Positions 45,247-56,100 of a DNA stretch of 64,000 bases are shown here, piece after piece. The notes under the pieces were generated by a model, which saw only the letters and a program-made list of their open reading frames with translations, was not told where the DNA came from and did no database searches. The number at the start of each line of letters is the position of its first letter. Position 1 is the stretch's first letter. The DNA is from Chelydra serpentina (Eukaryota; Chordata; Testudines; Chelydridae). Both the position numbers and the translations under genes were made by a program. The DNA lies in assembly GCA_037349315.1 (NCBI GenBank), contig JBAIAC010000003.1:8556501-8620500 (forward strand), given 5' to 3'.

Positions 45247-45534
45247 CGACGCTGACTTCCGTCAGCGTCGGTGGGTGCTGACGCCGGGCCCCGCCCCCGA
45301 TGCCGGTGACGTCACGGGGCCCCTCCCCCTGACGCTGGTGATGTCACGGGGCCCCGCCCCCGACGCCACCGCAACGTCGCCGGCGTTGGGGGCGGGGCCC
45401 CGGAACATCGCCCGGTGCTCTGGTAAGTTGGGCGCGAGCTCCGGGGATGGCGGGGAGTTGCCGGTGGGTGCAGAGCACCCACCAATTTTTTTCCGTGGGT
45501 GCTTCAGCCCCGGAGCACCCACGAAGTTGGCGCC
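45247..45534 (-). mobile_element. CpG-rich TIR element, copy 3
   Basis: Right end GAAGTTGGCGCCT and GAGCACCCACGAAG block; left end diverged (CGACGCTGACTTCC). Interior GACGCCGGGCCCCGCCCCC. Same orientation as copy 2. Confidence 0.72.
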
Positions 45535-46034
45535 TATGAATCAGATGTTCTTGTGATTAACATACAATTGCAATGAAAAGCTGATCCCAGCTGATAAAGA
45601 TCAGTAGTGCAGTTGGAATAAGAAGCTTGTTTGTTTTTGCTAGGAGAGATGGATTTACTGGTGAGGTCAATAGTATTCCATGATTTTTGTGATTATACTT
45701 TCAATAACCAGGATTAATACTTTTAATTCCTGATGGGGCTCTAATCCTATTTCTGCCACCACTCTGCTGTGAGGGCTACGACAACTCTCTTACACCAAGA
45801 TTTTCAAAAGTCTAGTCTATTTTGGGTGACCTACATGAGATACCTTAAAGGAGCCTGATTTTCAGAAGGTGATGAGTGACCACCCTCTGAAAAGCAAGGT
45901 TGTTGAAGAGATCTCAGATTGGACACCCACAAATGCAGGCAGCGAAAAGTCCCTAGTTAGTTCTGAAAATCCCGTCCGTCAACTGTATGTGCCTCAGTTT
46001 CCCTATTTGTAACATGGGACTAATGATGTGTGCC
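45535..46034. other. Unique DNA with MIR core relic at 45980-46035
   Basis: The relic reads GTGCCTCAGTTTCCC then TTGTAACATGGGAC. A palindromic relic lies near 45795-45980. Confidence 0.45.
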
Positions 46035-46115
46035 ATAGAAATGCAGGGCTGGAAAGGAGAGGTCATCTAGTCCACCCCCATGCACTGAATCTGACCATGT
46101 CTATCACCCTTTGTA
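46035..46115 (-). mobile_element. CR1-like 3' tip
   Basis: AGAAATGCAGGGCTGGAAAGG then GAGGTCATCTAGTCC, the complement of a CR1-family 3' tip; only about 80 bp remain (first motif given in shortened form: GCAGGGCTGGAAAGG). Confidence 0.6.
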
Positions 46116-47480
46116 AAACTCTGAGCTCTACAGCTGGAAGGAGATATGTGAAAGAGTATTCATTAATTATTATTGCTGTAACTATTGTTACTGTAACAGT
46201 GCAATGCTGTTTGATTAGGTTTGGGACAGGGGAATATAGGAGAGCACACCATTAATTCCGGTGAATTGCTTGCAAGGTTATTCATTTTAATGCTCTTTGT
46301 CATTCACAAGCTCCCATAACTGCTAGCATTTCCAAGTCAAGAAGCTGCCTTTATGGACCAGATGTCAGGCAGCACTGGGGTAAATTATACTGATGTTGGG
46401 TTTGTAACTATCCCTCATATGAAACAAAGCTCAGTTGAAAGCCCTAACAAGTTCCGAAAGGGGAGAAAGATGTTAATGTGTTTAGATTACATTAAAGTTT
46501 TAAGATTAACTAAAAGAAAGAAAAAAACCCGGCTGCTAATGGCAAGAGAACAGTGGAGAGGCATTATTATATTACCACTAATGCACATAAAGCAGCTCCT
46601 ATTGAAAAGGGATGGCAGTTTTACATCCTATTAAATATATCAAAGCCGCACTTCAATTACAAACCCTTTTATATGCACATTTTAACAAATATGTCTTTGA
46701 TAATGGAGTGCAGCAGTAGCTTTTTAAATGTTAAACCAGAGCCGAACTATATACCACGAAGGTAGAAAAAGGAAAAATATTGGAAGAAAGTAACTGTTTG
46801 CAGGGGTCTATTTCAATATTTGCATCTCTTTTGTTGTCCAAAAGACTGGAGTTTACTAAGCATTTCAATCTGCACGGGAGAAAGGAGTATAATAGCAAAA
46901 CCAGTGAAAATAGCTCCAGGGCTGCAGTGGATTCTTCTCTGAGATGCTGTTCTAGTGCCAGGTCATTATCTTTGATAAGTTATGTCACAGCACATGTATT
47001 CATCATAATGATACTAAAAACCCATGGGTATGTTTGGCCATGATCTTGTTTGTGAAACAAACAGTTCCATTTGTGTCTGAATCCAATCCATTAAATTATT
47101 TTCTCTATATAATTCCCAACTGGACCAAGTGACAGTACAATATGTTGGATTTTCAGTCCCACTGATTCACAAATGAAACCACCATTGAGCAACCCCGGGT
47201 TCCTTGGACCACCGTGAGTAAAGCACCACTCAGTGTGAGAAAGGGTGACAAAATCTGATCCATAGGGAACAACAGGCTGGCCGCTCAATCCACAATGCAT
47301 AGCGCTCAAAGTAAAATCTAGACTTAAGATAGGCCCAAGATGCGACATTTCAATGCAGACTTTGATCTATCCCAAAATTCATGATGTTTGGATCCAGATT
47401 TGAGTCAGCTCAAAGTAGAAAGAGAGCTGAGCAGCAAAAGGTGCATCTAGGTTCAGATTTTGTGTCCCCGCTTCCAAAGT
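46116..47480. other. Unique AT-rich DNA
   Basis: No repeat or gene recognised over 1.3 kb. Low complexity is limited, so this is one of the better places to look for conserved non-coding sequence. Confidence 0.4.
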
Positions 47481-47755
47481 TCATAGATTTTTAAGGCCAG
47501 AATGGACCATTATGACCATCTACTCTAACCTCTTGTACAACACAAGAATTTCACTCAGGGGTTCCTGCAGTGAGCCCAGTAACTGGGGAGTAATTTTTTA
47601 GTCTTGATTTAAAGTTTTTAAGTGATGGCAAAAATCACTACATCCCTTGGATGTTATTCCAGTGGTCAGTTACTCTCACTGTTAAAAATGTGTGCCTTAT
47701 TTCTAGTTTTTACTTGTCTACCTTTGCCATTGGAGTTTGGAGCCAGAATTTTCAT
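47481..47755 (-). mobile_element. Old CR1 LINE 3' fragment
   Basis: TTCATAGATTTTTAAGGCCAG then TTCCAGTGGTCAGTTACTC and GTGCCTTATTTCTAG, complement of an old CR1 3' region, ending where the plus-strand CR1 begins. Same subfamily as 19665 and 33640. Confidence 0.75.
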
Positions 47756-47766
47756 TCAGGTAAAGA

Positions 47767-48290
47767 GAGGGAGTTTGTGGTTGGGGACTCCCTCCTAAGA
47801 GGGACGGAGTCATCCATCTGCTGTCCAGACCGGGAAACTCAAGAAGTGTGCTGCATGCCTGGAGCTAGAATTCAGGATGTGACAGAGTGTCTGCGGAGAC
47901 TGATCAAGCCCTCAGACCGCTACCCCTTCCTACTTCTTCACGTGGGCACCAATGATACTGCCAAGAATGACCTTGAGTGGGTCACTGCAGACTACATGGC
48001 TCTGGGAAGAAGGATAAAGGTGTTTGAGGCGCAAGTCATGTTCTCATCCATCCTTCCTGTTGAAGGAAAAGGCCCAGGTAAGGACCGTCGAATTGTGGAT
48101 GTGAATGCGTCATTATGCAGGTGATGTCAGAGAGGGCTTTGGATTCTTCAACCATGGGATGTTGTTCCAGGAAGAAGGATTGCTAGGAAGAGATCAGATC
48201 CATCTAACAAAGAGAGGGAAGAGCATCTCTGCAGGCAGGCTTGCTAACCTAGTGAGGAGGGCTTTAAACTAGGTTAGCTGGGGGATGGAG
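47767..48290 (+). pseudogene. CR1 copy B ORF1: SGNH/GDSL esterase fragment
   Basis: The N-terminal zinc finger is missing. The remaining frame from 47767 reads VVGDSLLRG (esterase block I with the nucleophile Ser) and LLLHVGTNDTAKNDL (GxND block). After a frameshift near 48120 the region 48121-48270 carries the DxxH end (DQIHLTKRGKS). CR1-family ORF1 esterases are known. They are thought to act in lipid or membrane interaction during retrotransposition, but the role is not established. The adjacent ORF2 follows within about 120 bp. Confidence 0.85.
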
Positions 48291-50392
48291 ACCTAAGCCC
48301 TAAGGCAAGTGGGGAAGTGGGATACTGGGAGGAAACACAAGGAGGAGGATGGAACAGGGGAGGCCTCCTTATTCATACTGAGAAAGTAGGGCAATCGACT
48401 AGTTATCTTATCTTGGGTGCCTGTACACGAACACAGGAAGTCTGGGGAACAAACAGGAAGAATTGAAAGTCTTGGCACAGTCAAGGAACTATGATGTGAT
48501 TGGAATAAACAGAAACTTGGTGGGGTAACTCGCATGACTGGAGCACTGTCATGGACAGGTATAAACTGGTCTGGATGGACAGGCGGGGGAGAAAAGGTGG
48601 AGGAGTTGCACTGGATGTAAGAGAGCAGTATGATTGAACAGAGCTCCAGTATGAAACTGGAGAAAAGCCTGTTGAGTCTTTGGGTTAAGTTTAGAGGCGA
48701 GAGCAACATGGGTGATGTCGTGGTAGGCATCTGCTACAGACCACCAGACCAGGAGGGTGAGATAGGTGAGGCTTTCTTCAGACAATTAACAGAAGTCTCC
48801 AGATCACAGACCCTGGTTCTCATGAGGGACTTCAATCAACCTGACATCTGCTGGGAGAGCAATACAGCAGTGTACAGACAATACAGGAAGTTTTTGGAGA
48901 GTGTTGGGGACTCTCCTGGTGTAAGTGCTGAAGGAACCAACTAAGGGCCGTGCTCCTCTTGACCTGCTGCTCACAAACGGGAGAATTGGTAGGGGAAGTA
49001 GAAGTTGGTGGCAACCTGGGTAGCAGTGACCATGAGATGGTTGTCAGGATCCTGACAAAAGGAAGAAAGGAGAGCATCAGAATTCAGACCCTGGACTTCA
49101 GAAAAGCAGACTTTGACTCCCTCAGGGAACTGATAGGCAGGATCCCCTGGGAGGCTGATATGAGGGGGAAAAGAATCCAGGAGAGCTGGCTGTATTTTAA
49201 AGAAGCCTTATTGATGGTGCAGGAACAAACCATCCCAATGTGCAGAAAGATAGCAAATATGGCAGGTTACCAACTTGGCTTAACAGAGAAATCCTTGATG
49301 AGCTTAAACACGAAAAGGAAGCTTACAAGAAGTGGCAACTTGTTCAGATGACTAAGGAGGAGTATAAAAATATTGCTCAAGCATGCAGGGGTGTAATCAG
49401 GAAGGCCAAAGCACAATTGGAGTTCCAGCTTGCAAAAGATGTGAAGGGTAACAAGAAGGGTTTCTACAGGTATGTTAACGACAGCAAGAAGGTCAGAGAA
49501 AGTGTGGGACCCTTACAGAATGGGGAAGGCAACCTACTGACAGATGATGTGGAAAAAGCTGAAGTACTCAATGCTTTTTTTTGCCACGGTCTTCACAGAC
49601 AAGGGCAGCTCCCAGACTGCTGAACTGGGCAGCACAGTATGGGGAGGAGGTGAGCAGCCCTCAGTGGTAAAAGAGCAGGTTAAGGATTATTTAGAAAAGC
49701 TGGACATGCACAAGTCCATGGGGCCAGATCAAATGCATCCGAGGGTGCTGAGGGAGTTGGCTGATATGACTGCAGAGCCATTAGCCATTTTCTTTGAAAA
49801 CTCGTGGTGATTTCCTGGATGATTGGAAAAAGGCAAATATAGTGCCCGTCTTTAAAAAAGGGAAGAAGGAGAATCCGGGGAACTACAGACTGGCCAGCCT
49901 CATCTCAGTCCTTGGAAAAATCATGGAGCAGGTCCTCAAGGAATCCATTTTGAAGCACCCAGAGGAGAGGAAGGCGATCAGGAACAGTCAACATGGATTC
50001 ACGAACGGCAAAGGCAAGTCATGCCTGACCAACCTGACTGCCTTCTATGATGAGAAGGCTCTGTGGATATGGAGAAAGCAGTGGACATGATATATCTTGA
50101 CTTTAGCAAAGCTTTTGATATGGTCTCCAACAGTATTCTTGCCAGCAAGTTAAAGTATGGATTGGATGAATGGACTATGAGGTGGATAGAAAGCTGGCTA
50201 GATCATCAGGCTCAACGGGTAGTGATCAACAGCTCAATGTGTAGTTGGCAGCCAGTATCAAGCGGAGTGCCCCAGGGGTCTGTCCTGGGGCTGGTTTTGT
50301 TCAACATCTTCATTAATGATCTGGATGATGGGATGGACTGCACCCTCATCAAGTTCAAGGATGACACTAAGCTGGGGGGAGAGTTAGATATA

Positions 50393-51365
50393 CAGGAACT
50401 CCTTGCTTAATGTTGTAGTTATGTTCCTGAAAAATGCGACTTTAAGCGAAACGATGTTAAGCTAATCCAATTTCTCCATAAGAATTAATGTAAATAGGGG
50501 GGGTTAGATTCCAGGGAAATTTTTTTCACCAGACAAAAAAACTATATATACACACACAGTGTCTACGTTTTAAACAAACAATTTAAACTGTACACAGCAA
50601 TGATGACTGTGAAGCTTGGTTGAGGCAATGAAGTTAGAGAGTGTGATATTTCCCAGGGAATACCTTACTGATAAATGATGAACTAGCTTTTGGCTGAGCC
50701 GTCAAGGATTAACACATTGTCATTAATGTAGCTTCACATTCTAAAAGGCAGCATGGCAGACAGACACACACCGTGAGAGAGAGAGAGAGAGATGTGCATT
50801 TCCCCTTTAAGTATGCTGACCCCACTCTTAAGTACATTGTCTTTTTAAGTGGATCAGGAAGTTGAGACAGCAGCTGCTGCCCCAAGCTCTCTCTGTCTCT
50901 CTGTCAGTGTCCTCACCCTGCTCTATATAGAGAAGGGGTAAGCGGGGTGCAGGAGCAGGACGGAGGGAGACACCCTGACATTAGTCCCTCCCTTTTTCCC
51001 CTCCCCTCCCCACCCCCAGCAAGCAGGAGGATCCCGGGAGCAGCTCCAAGGCAGAGGACAGGAGCAGCACATGCAGTCGGGGGAGGGACAGCTGAACTGT
51101 CGGCAGTTGATAACCTGCTAGGTGGCTGCCTCACAGGGAATTTAGGAGAGCAGGGGGTTGATGAGGGGCTGCTGGTCGACCCTGGTTCCAAGCCCCCACC
51201 AGCTAGCTCCAACAGGCTGCTCTTCCTGCAAGCCGTGGACAAAGCAGGCTGCTGCCAAACAACTTTATAAGGGAGCATTGCACAACTTTAAACGAGTATG
51301 TTTCCTAATTGATCAGCAACTTAATATCGAAACAATGTTAAGCAACTCTAAGTGAGGAGTTCCTG
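50393..51365 (+). mobile_element. Tc1/mariner-type non-autonomous element, copy 2 (973 bp)
   Basis: Ends CAGGAACTCCTTGCTTAA and the complement of CTAAGTGAGGAGTTCCTG; TA at 50391-50392 and 51366-51367. Inserted in CR1 ORF2 just after the polymerase box; the CR1 frame resumes with TACTGGAGGGTAGGGAC. Homologous along its length to 32507-33471, with a (GA) microsatellite at 50778-50794. Confidence 0.92.
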
Positions 51366-52210
51366 TACTGGAGGGTAGGGACAGGATCCAGAGTGACCTA
51401 GACAAATTGGAGGATTGGGCTAAAAGAAATCTCAAGTGCAGTGTCCTGCACTTAGGAAGGAAGAATCCCATGCATTGCTACAGGATGGGGACCAACTAGC
51501 TAAGCAGTAGTTCTGCAGAAAAGGACCTGGGGATTACAGTGGATGAGAAGATGGATATGAGTCAGCAGTGTGCCCTTGTTGCCAAGAAGGCTAATGGCAT
51601 ATTGGGCTGCATTAGTAGGAGCATTGCCAGCATATCGAGGGAAGTGTTTATTCCCCTCTATTCGGCACTGGTGAGGCCACATCTGGAGTACTGTGTCAGT
51701 TTTGGGCCCCCCACTACAGAAAGGATGTGGACAAATTGGAGAGAGTCCAGCGGAGGGCAACGAAAATGATTAGGGGGCTGGGGCACATGACTTATGAGGA
51801 GAGGCTGAGGGAACAGGACTTATCTAGTCTGCAGAAGAGAAGAGTGATTTGATAGTAGCCTTCAACTACCTGAAGGGAGGTTCCAAAGAGGATGGAGCTC
51901 GGCTGTTCTCAGTGGTAGCAGATGACAGAACAACGGTGTGCCGGGTTGGTCTCACAGAAACCACCTTGGTGCTGCCACCTGGTGTGCCAAGGCTACTTCT
52001 GTCCCTGCTTTCCTGCCTTTTCCTGCTTGGGACTCCTGAATTCTGTCTGTTTTGAGCCAGATTCCGCTGATCTGCTGCAAACACAGACCCAGGTCCGAAC
52101 CATGTCCCCTAACAGCCGTAGGCCTGCCTGGAAGCAGCTCAGGAAGTGCCCTTGCCTTTAACACCCAGGTGCCCAACTCCCAATGGGGTTCAAACCCTGA
52201 ATAAATCCGT

Positions 52211-52241
52211 TTTACCCTGTATAAAGCTTATACAGGGTAAA
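52211..52241 (-). repeat. Perfect hairpin in LTR U5, copy B
   Basis: Arms TTTACCCTGTATAA / TTATACAGGGTAAA with a 3-nt loop. The identical structure is at 62092-62122 in the other LTR. Confidence 0.9.
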
Positions 52242-52451
52242 CTCATAAATAGTTCGCCTTCTATTTCAAAGATAGAAAGATATGCACAGCTGTTTGCCCC
52301 CCCCCCCCGGTACTAATACGTACTCCAGGTAACTTAATAAGTAAGAAGTGATTTTAATAAATACAGAAAGTAGGATTTAAGTGATTCCAAGTAGTTATGG
52401 ACAGAACAAAGTGAATTACTAAATAAAATAAAATAAAACATGCAAGTCTAA

Positions 52452-52748
52452 GGGCTGGTCTACACTAGCCCCGAAGTTCGAAGTAAGATACGCAACTTCA
52501 GCTACGTAAATAACGTAGCTGAAATCGAAGTATCTTATTTCGAACTTCAAAGTACTCACCCCTGGTCCACACCGCGGCGCGCAGGCTCCCCCGTCGACTC
52601 TGTCTGCTCCGTTCGTGGAGCAGGATTACCAGCGTCGACGGGGGAGCACTTCCTGGTTCGATTTATCGCGTCTAGACAAGACGCGATAAATCGAACCCAG
52701 AAGATCGATTCGACGCGTCCGACAGAGCTGGTAAGTGTAGACTACCCC
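52452..52748 (+). mobile_element. PIF/Harbinger-like MITE, copy 5 (divergent subfamily, inside LTR)
   Basis: Ends GGGCTGGTCTACACTAG and the complement of AAGTGTAGACTACCCC. Internal stem-loops are kept (AACTTCAGCTACGTAAAT / AACGTAGCTGAAAT and GATTTATCGCGTCTAGAC / GACGCGATAAATCGA), but the sequence between them differs from copies 1-4. Flanks TAA/TAT. Confidence 0.8.
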
Positions 52749-53627
52749 TATGTCTAATCACCCTATGTACAGATAAAAACCTCACCAGGTCCAGTAAACT
52801 TCCCTTTACAGGCTATCTTCCTACTAGCGTGGGTCCAGCAATTGCTCACCCCCCCTATTGTCTTTGTCCTTTGTTCAGTCTCTTTCAGGTGTGTCCTTGG
52901 GGGGTGGAGAGTCTCTCTCTTTAGCCAGCTGACGACAACATGGAGGGGTCTCCCAGGGATTTAAATAGACTTTCTCCCCTGGATGGATACTCCTCCCCAT
53001 TCCCTGTGTAGCATCATGTTACCCTGGAGTTTTGGGATCACATGGGCAAGTCACATGTCCATGCACATTTCAGAAACTAGCCCAGTGACATTCTTGGCCA
53101 AGCTTAGATGTGGATTGGGCGCATACCTTTCTCCAGACATGATCCCATGCTCTTACAAAGGCTATGTATAAAACCAGCAAATATACAACCAATATTCATA
53201 ACTTCAACTACAAAAATGATACATGCATTCAACCAGGAGGAATAGATTCAGTAGATCATAACTTTTACAGGGATATGTTACATGGCACATGTAGCATAAA
53301 ACACATTCCAGCTACATCATTTATACATTTATAAGCATCTCCCCATAAAGTCTTATGGAGACACCGTCACAAACAGTCTCAAGTTGCAGTGGGGGAGGTC
53401 TAGGTTGGATATTAGGAAACACTATTTCACTAGGAGGGTGCTGAAACACTAGAATGGGTTACCTAGGGAGGTGGTGGAATCTCCATCCTTAGAGGTTTTT
53501 AAGGCCTGGCTTGACAAAGCCCTGGCTGGGATGATTTAGTTGGTGTTGGTCCTGTTTTGAGCAGGGGGTTGAACAAGGTGACCTCCTGAGGTCTCTTCCA
53601 ACCCTAATCTTCTATGATTCTATGAGG

Positions 53628-55284
53628 TTCATCTCTAGCCTAACCATTGTACAAAACTTAGCATGGATTCTACCTCAGTGTGGATTGGAGTCAGAATATG
53701 AATTCTTTCAGGTAGCAGGACTCTGCGAGCCAAATTCCATTTATAAGGATCCAATTTTATTGACATCTGGTATGCGAAGGAGCCTATTTCTGTGGAAGTA
53801 AATGAACTGCTATTAGCTTTTGGCTGGTTCAAGACCAATTAATTGAGTAGAAGTTCATAAATCATAAAAATAAGAAAACTGTGAATAAAAATAACTGATT
53901 AATAAATTCTGCTCAGCCTTTGTTACCCTAGTGACTTGGTCCTGCAAGCTGTAGTGACTTAGTGAAATTAAATCCATACCTGGTGCACTTTGGCAGCCAA
54001 GGAAGCGCAAGCTCAGATAGCCATGCTGTATAAGATGGACACCATTCTCTTTTAGTCTTCACAAAAAGCATGGCTTGAAGGACGTCATGTCCATTGCCTA
54101 ACGGGCCAGATCCTCAGCTTGTCTAAACTGATGTAAATGGAATAATTCCTATGGACCAGATCCTGAACTGGTATAAATAAGTACAAGCTCCAATTATGCT
54201 TATTGATGTACACTGCTTTGCATCAGTTAAGGATAGGCCTAAAATGTCTAGGGGCTCAGCCCTTCCCTTCCACATTCTAATCAAACACCACAATCACAGC
54301 TGACGAACTCTGCATAAAAAGAGTTCCCTGGGCTGGAGACAGCAGCAGCGTCTCCAGCAGCATTTCGTGGTGTGAAATGACAGTTCTTATGGCCAGGCTT
54401 ATTTGTGCTGATTTTTTTTCATTCTTTTCCAGCTGCCTCTAATAGCACAGTGGGACTAAATACAAATACAAATCACTGTGGTGATTAGCTGCAAATAATT
54501 GCTTTATGCGACGGATTCTGTGTCCCAAGCAAACAAAGCGCTGTTTCTCACTGAGCTGCGGACAGCAAGCTGGTGCTTGGGGCGGCAGGCGAGAATGGGG
54601 TGGCAGTCTGAGTCCTGCCCCATTCTCGCCTGCCGCGGCGGCAATGGGGCAGCAGGTGCGCCGCTCTCCCTTTGCTGCCACGGACTGGGACTGCCTGCGT
54701 CGGGGGCGGGGCAGGATTTCAGCCTCCATGTTGAGACAGATGTAGCAGAAGAGTGTCAATGAGGCACTAATCTATGGGCTTCCTCATGACGCTGGGTTTG
54801 GTAAGAAAATGTGGACAAACTGGCGTAGACCCTATTATAGCAAAGCATTTCAGAACGTGCTTAATTGAAGTCAGTAGGGCTTAAGCACATGCTTATGTGC
54901 TTTGCTGAATTGGGGCCGTAATCATTATGGAATGAGACTGGAAATGCTGGAGAAAGACAATGTTGCAAAGTTATGGGAACATACTACAGTTTATAAGCCA
55001 CCTGATGCAAACTGAACTGGACTATGAAATGATCAAGCAAATTAAAAGGAAGGAGGTGCTTTAAAAGGCCAGAGAGGTAGTACTAGGAGATTAATTAAGC
55101 TGAACAGGACTGGAGCATTTAAAGAAAAGAAAATTAGGCTAAAGATAAGTTTCTGATCTGGTACACAGTTGTTTTTAACTCAGCTTTTCCAGAGCCAGAA
55201 GGCAGCCGGAGACTTGGAATCAAATAATACAGGGAAGATGTTAGAATGAGGCCATGAAATGCAGCTAAAGTGAGAATGTGGTAG
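53628..55284. other. Unique DNA with a GC-rich hairpin and a palindromic relic
   Basis: Relic of the TTTACACC family at 54110-54240 (CCAGATCCTCAGCTTG; CCAGATCCTGAACTGG). A perfect 18-bp inverted repeat at 54583-54600 / 54618-54635 lies in a GC-rich patch. No gene recognised. Confidence 0.45.
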
Positions 55285-55695
55285 TAACTAGAACTGGTTG
55301 GGAATTTTTCATCAAAAGACTTTGGTAATAAATGCGATTAGTCTACACCAAAACATTTTGCGGGCGAGGGTTGGGTTTGACGAATTTCTTGACTCGAAAA
55401 TAATCTTGAAAAGAGTTTTGACATTGCCAAAAAACCAAAACATTTTAAGTTTCAAAATGAAAACTGAAATTTTAGTTTGAAAAAAAAAATTGTTTAGAAA
55501 TTTAAGCAGTCATTTTGAAAAAAAAAATAGAAATCAAACCAAATGTTTAGAAATTATCAAAACCAAAATTTAAACTGACCAGAATTTAATTTTTTTTCCC
55601 CTAGAGTTTTGGTTCATCAAAATTTGCGTTTTTGATTTTTCCTCCCAATTTGAGACAGGAACATTTTTCTGTAGTTTGAAATTTTTCAGGGTCAG
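55285..55695. repeat. Degenerate AT-rich dispersed repeat, copy 3
   Basis: ACTAGAACTGGTTGGGAATTT then many AAACCAAAAC, TTTTGAAAAA and AAAATTTGCG words, ending GTAGTTTGAAATTTTTCAGG. Similar edges to 28155-28560. Confidence 0.45.
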
Positions 55696-55699
55696 GGTC

Positions 55700-56100
55700 A
55701 GAAAGCCTGTATGGTTCAATGGGTAGGACACTGACCTAGGAGTCAGGCTTATGGGTGCTATTCCTGGCTCTGCTGCTGACCCACTGAGTGACTTTGGGCA
55801 AGTTCATGTCACCTCTGTGCCTCAGTTTCCTCCTTTGTCTTTCTTGCCTATTTAGAACATTTGAGTGCCGGGGGATCGATCACTTGATTGCCTGTTCTGT
55901 TCATCCCCTCTGGGGCACCTGGCATTGGCCACTGTCCGAAGACAGGATACTGGGCTATATAGACCTTTGGTCTGACCCAGCATGGCCATTCTTATGCTCT
56001 TTTTTGCAGATTCCGCATCTTATTTCATGTTTTTGCAGCTCCAAGCACAATGGATCTCAGCTGCTAGGTGCTACTGTAATGCACAGAAAAATAATAGGAT
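55700..56100 (+). repeat. MIR-like SINE with long tail, split by a CR1 tip
   Basis: Head and core at 55700-55860 (GGACACTGACCTAGGAGTC, GAGTGACTTTGGGCAAG, GTGCCTCAGTTTCC). The tail resumes at about 56010 and ends ATGGATCTCAGCTGCTAGG ... GTAATGC. The CR1 fragment at 55866-56000 lies between. The tail order matches the uninterrupted SINE at 29745-29975. Confidence 0.7.
55866..56000 (+). mobile_element. CR1 LINE 3' tip (subfamily of 40236)
   Basis: CCTGTTCTGTTCATCCCCTC and GACAGGATACTGGGC then TCTGACCCAGCATGGCC. 135 bp, inserted in the MIR-like SINE. Confidence 0.85.

Larger units (their letters stand above)
51937..53371 (-). mobile_element. Solo LTR (family of 61237-62382), carrying a MITE
   Basis: Left end TGTGCCGGG, right end CCGTCACA; duplication AACGG (51932-51936) versus AACAG (53372-53376), one mismatch. 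Reads on the minus strand: TATTTAAA (52960-52967) is at the TATA position. Contains a 14-bp-arm hairpin at 52211-52241. About 1.14 kb without the MITE at 52452-52748. The second copy of the family is at 61237. It splits the CR1 C-terminal coding region. Confidence 0.9.
48390..53545 (+). pseudogene. CR1 copy B ORF2: endonuclease and reverse transcriptase, broken
   Basis: Domain order is AP endonuclease (48408-49050; blocks include the 'SDHEMV' motif near 49026), reverse transcriptase (about 49050-50410) and C-terminal tail (51366-51935, then 53377-53545 after the LTR). The polymerase box reads FKDD (50354-50365) instead of FADD, so a catalytic-loop residue is changed as well. Reading shifts between all three frames several times (for example near 49240, 49544, 49794 and 50063). 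Enzymatically dead. Function if intact: target-primed reverse transcription of CR1 RNA, and of SINEs sharing its tail. Confidence 0.93.
47756..53627 (+). mobile_element. CR1 LINE copy B, 5'-truncated, with two large insertions
   Basis: Starts inside ORF1 (esterase) and runs through ORF2 to the 3' tail (TTCTATGATTCTATGAGG at 53610-53627). Interrupted at 50393-51365 by a Tc1/mariner-type element and at 51937-53371 by a solo LTR. Net CR1 length about 3.45 kb. Frameshifts at many places show that this is an old copy compared with copy A at 57259-62860. Confidence 0.95.
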
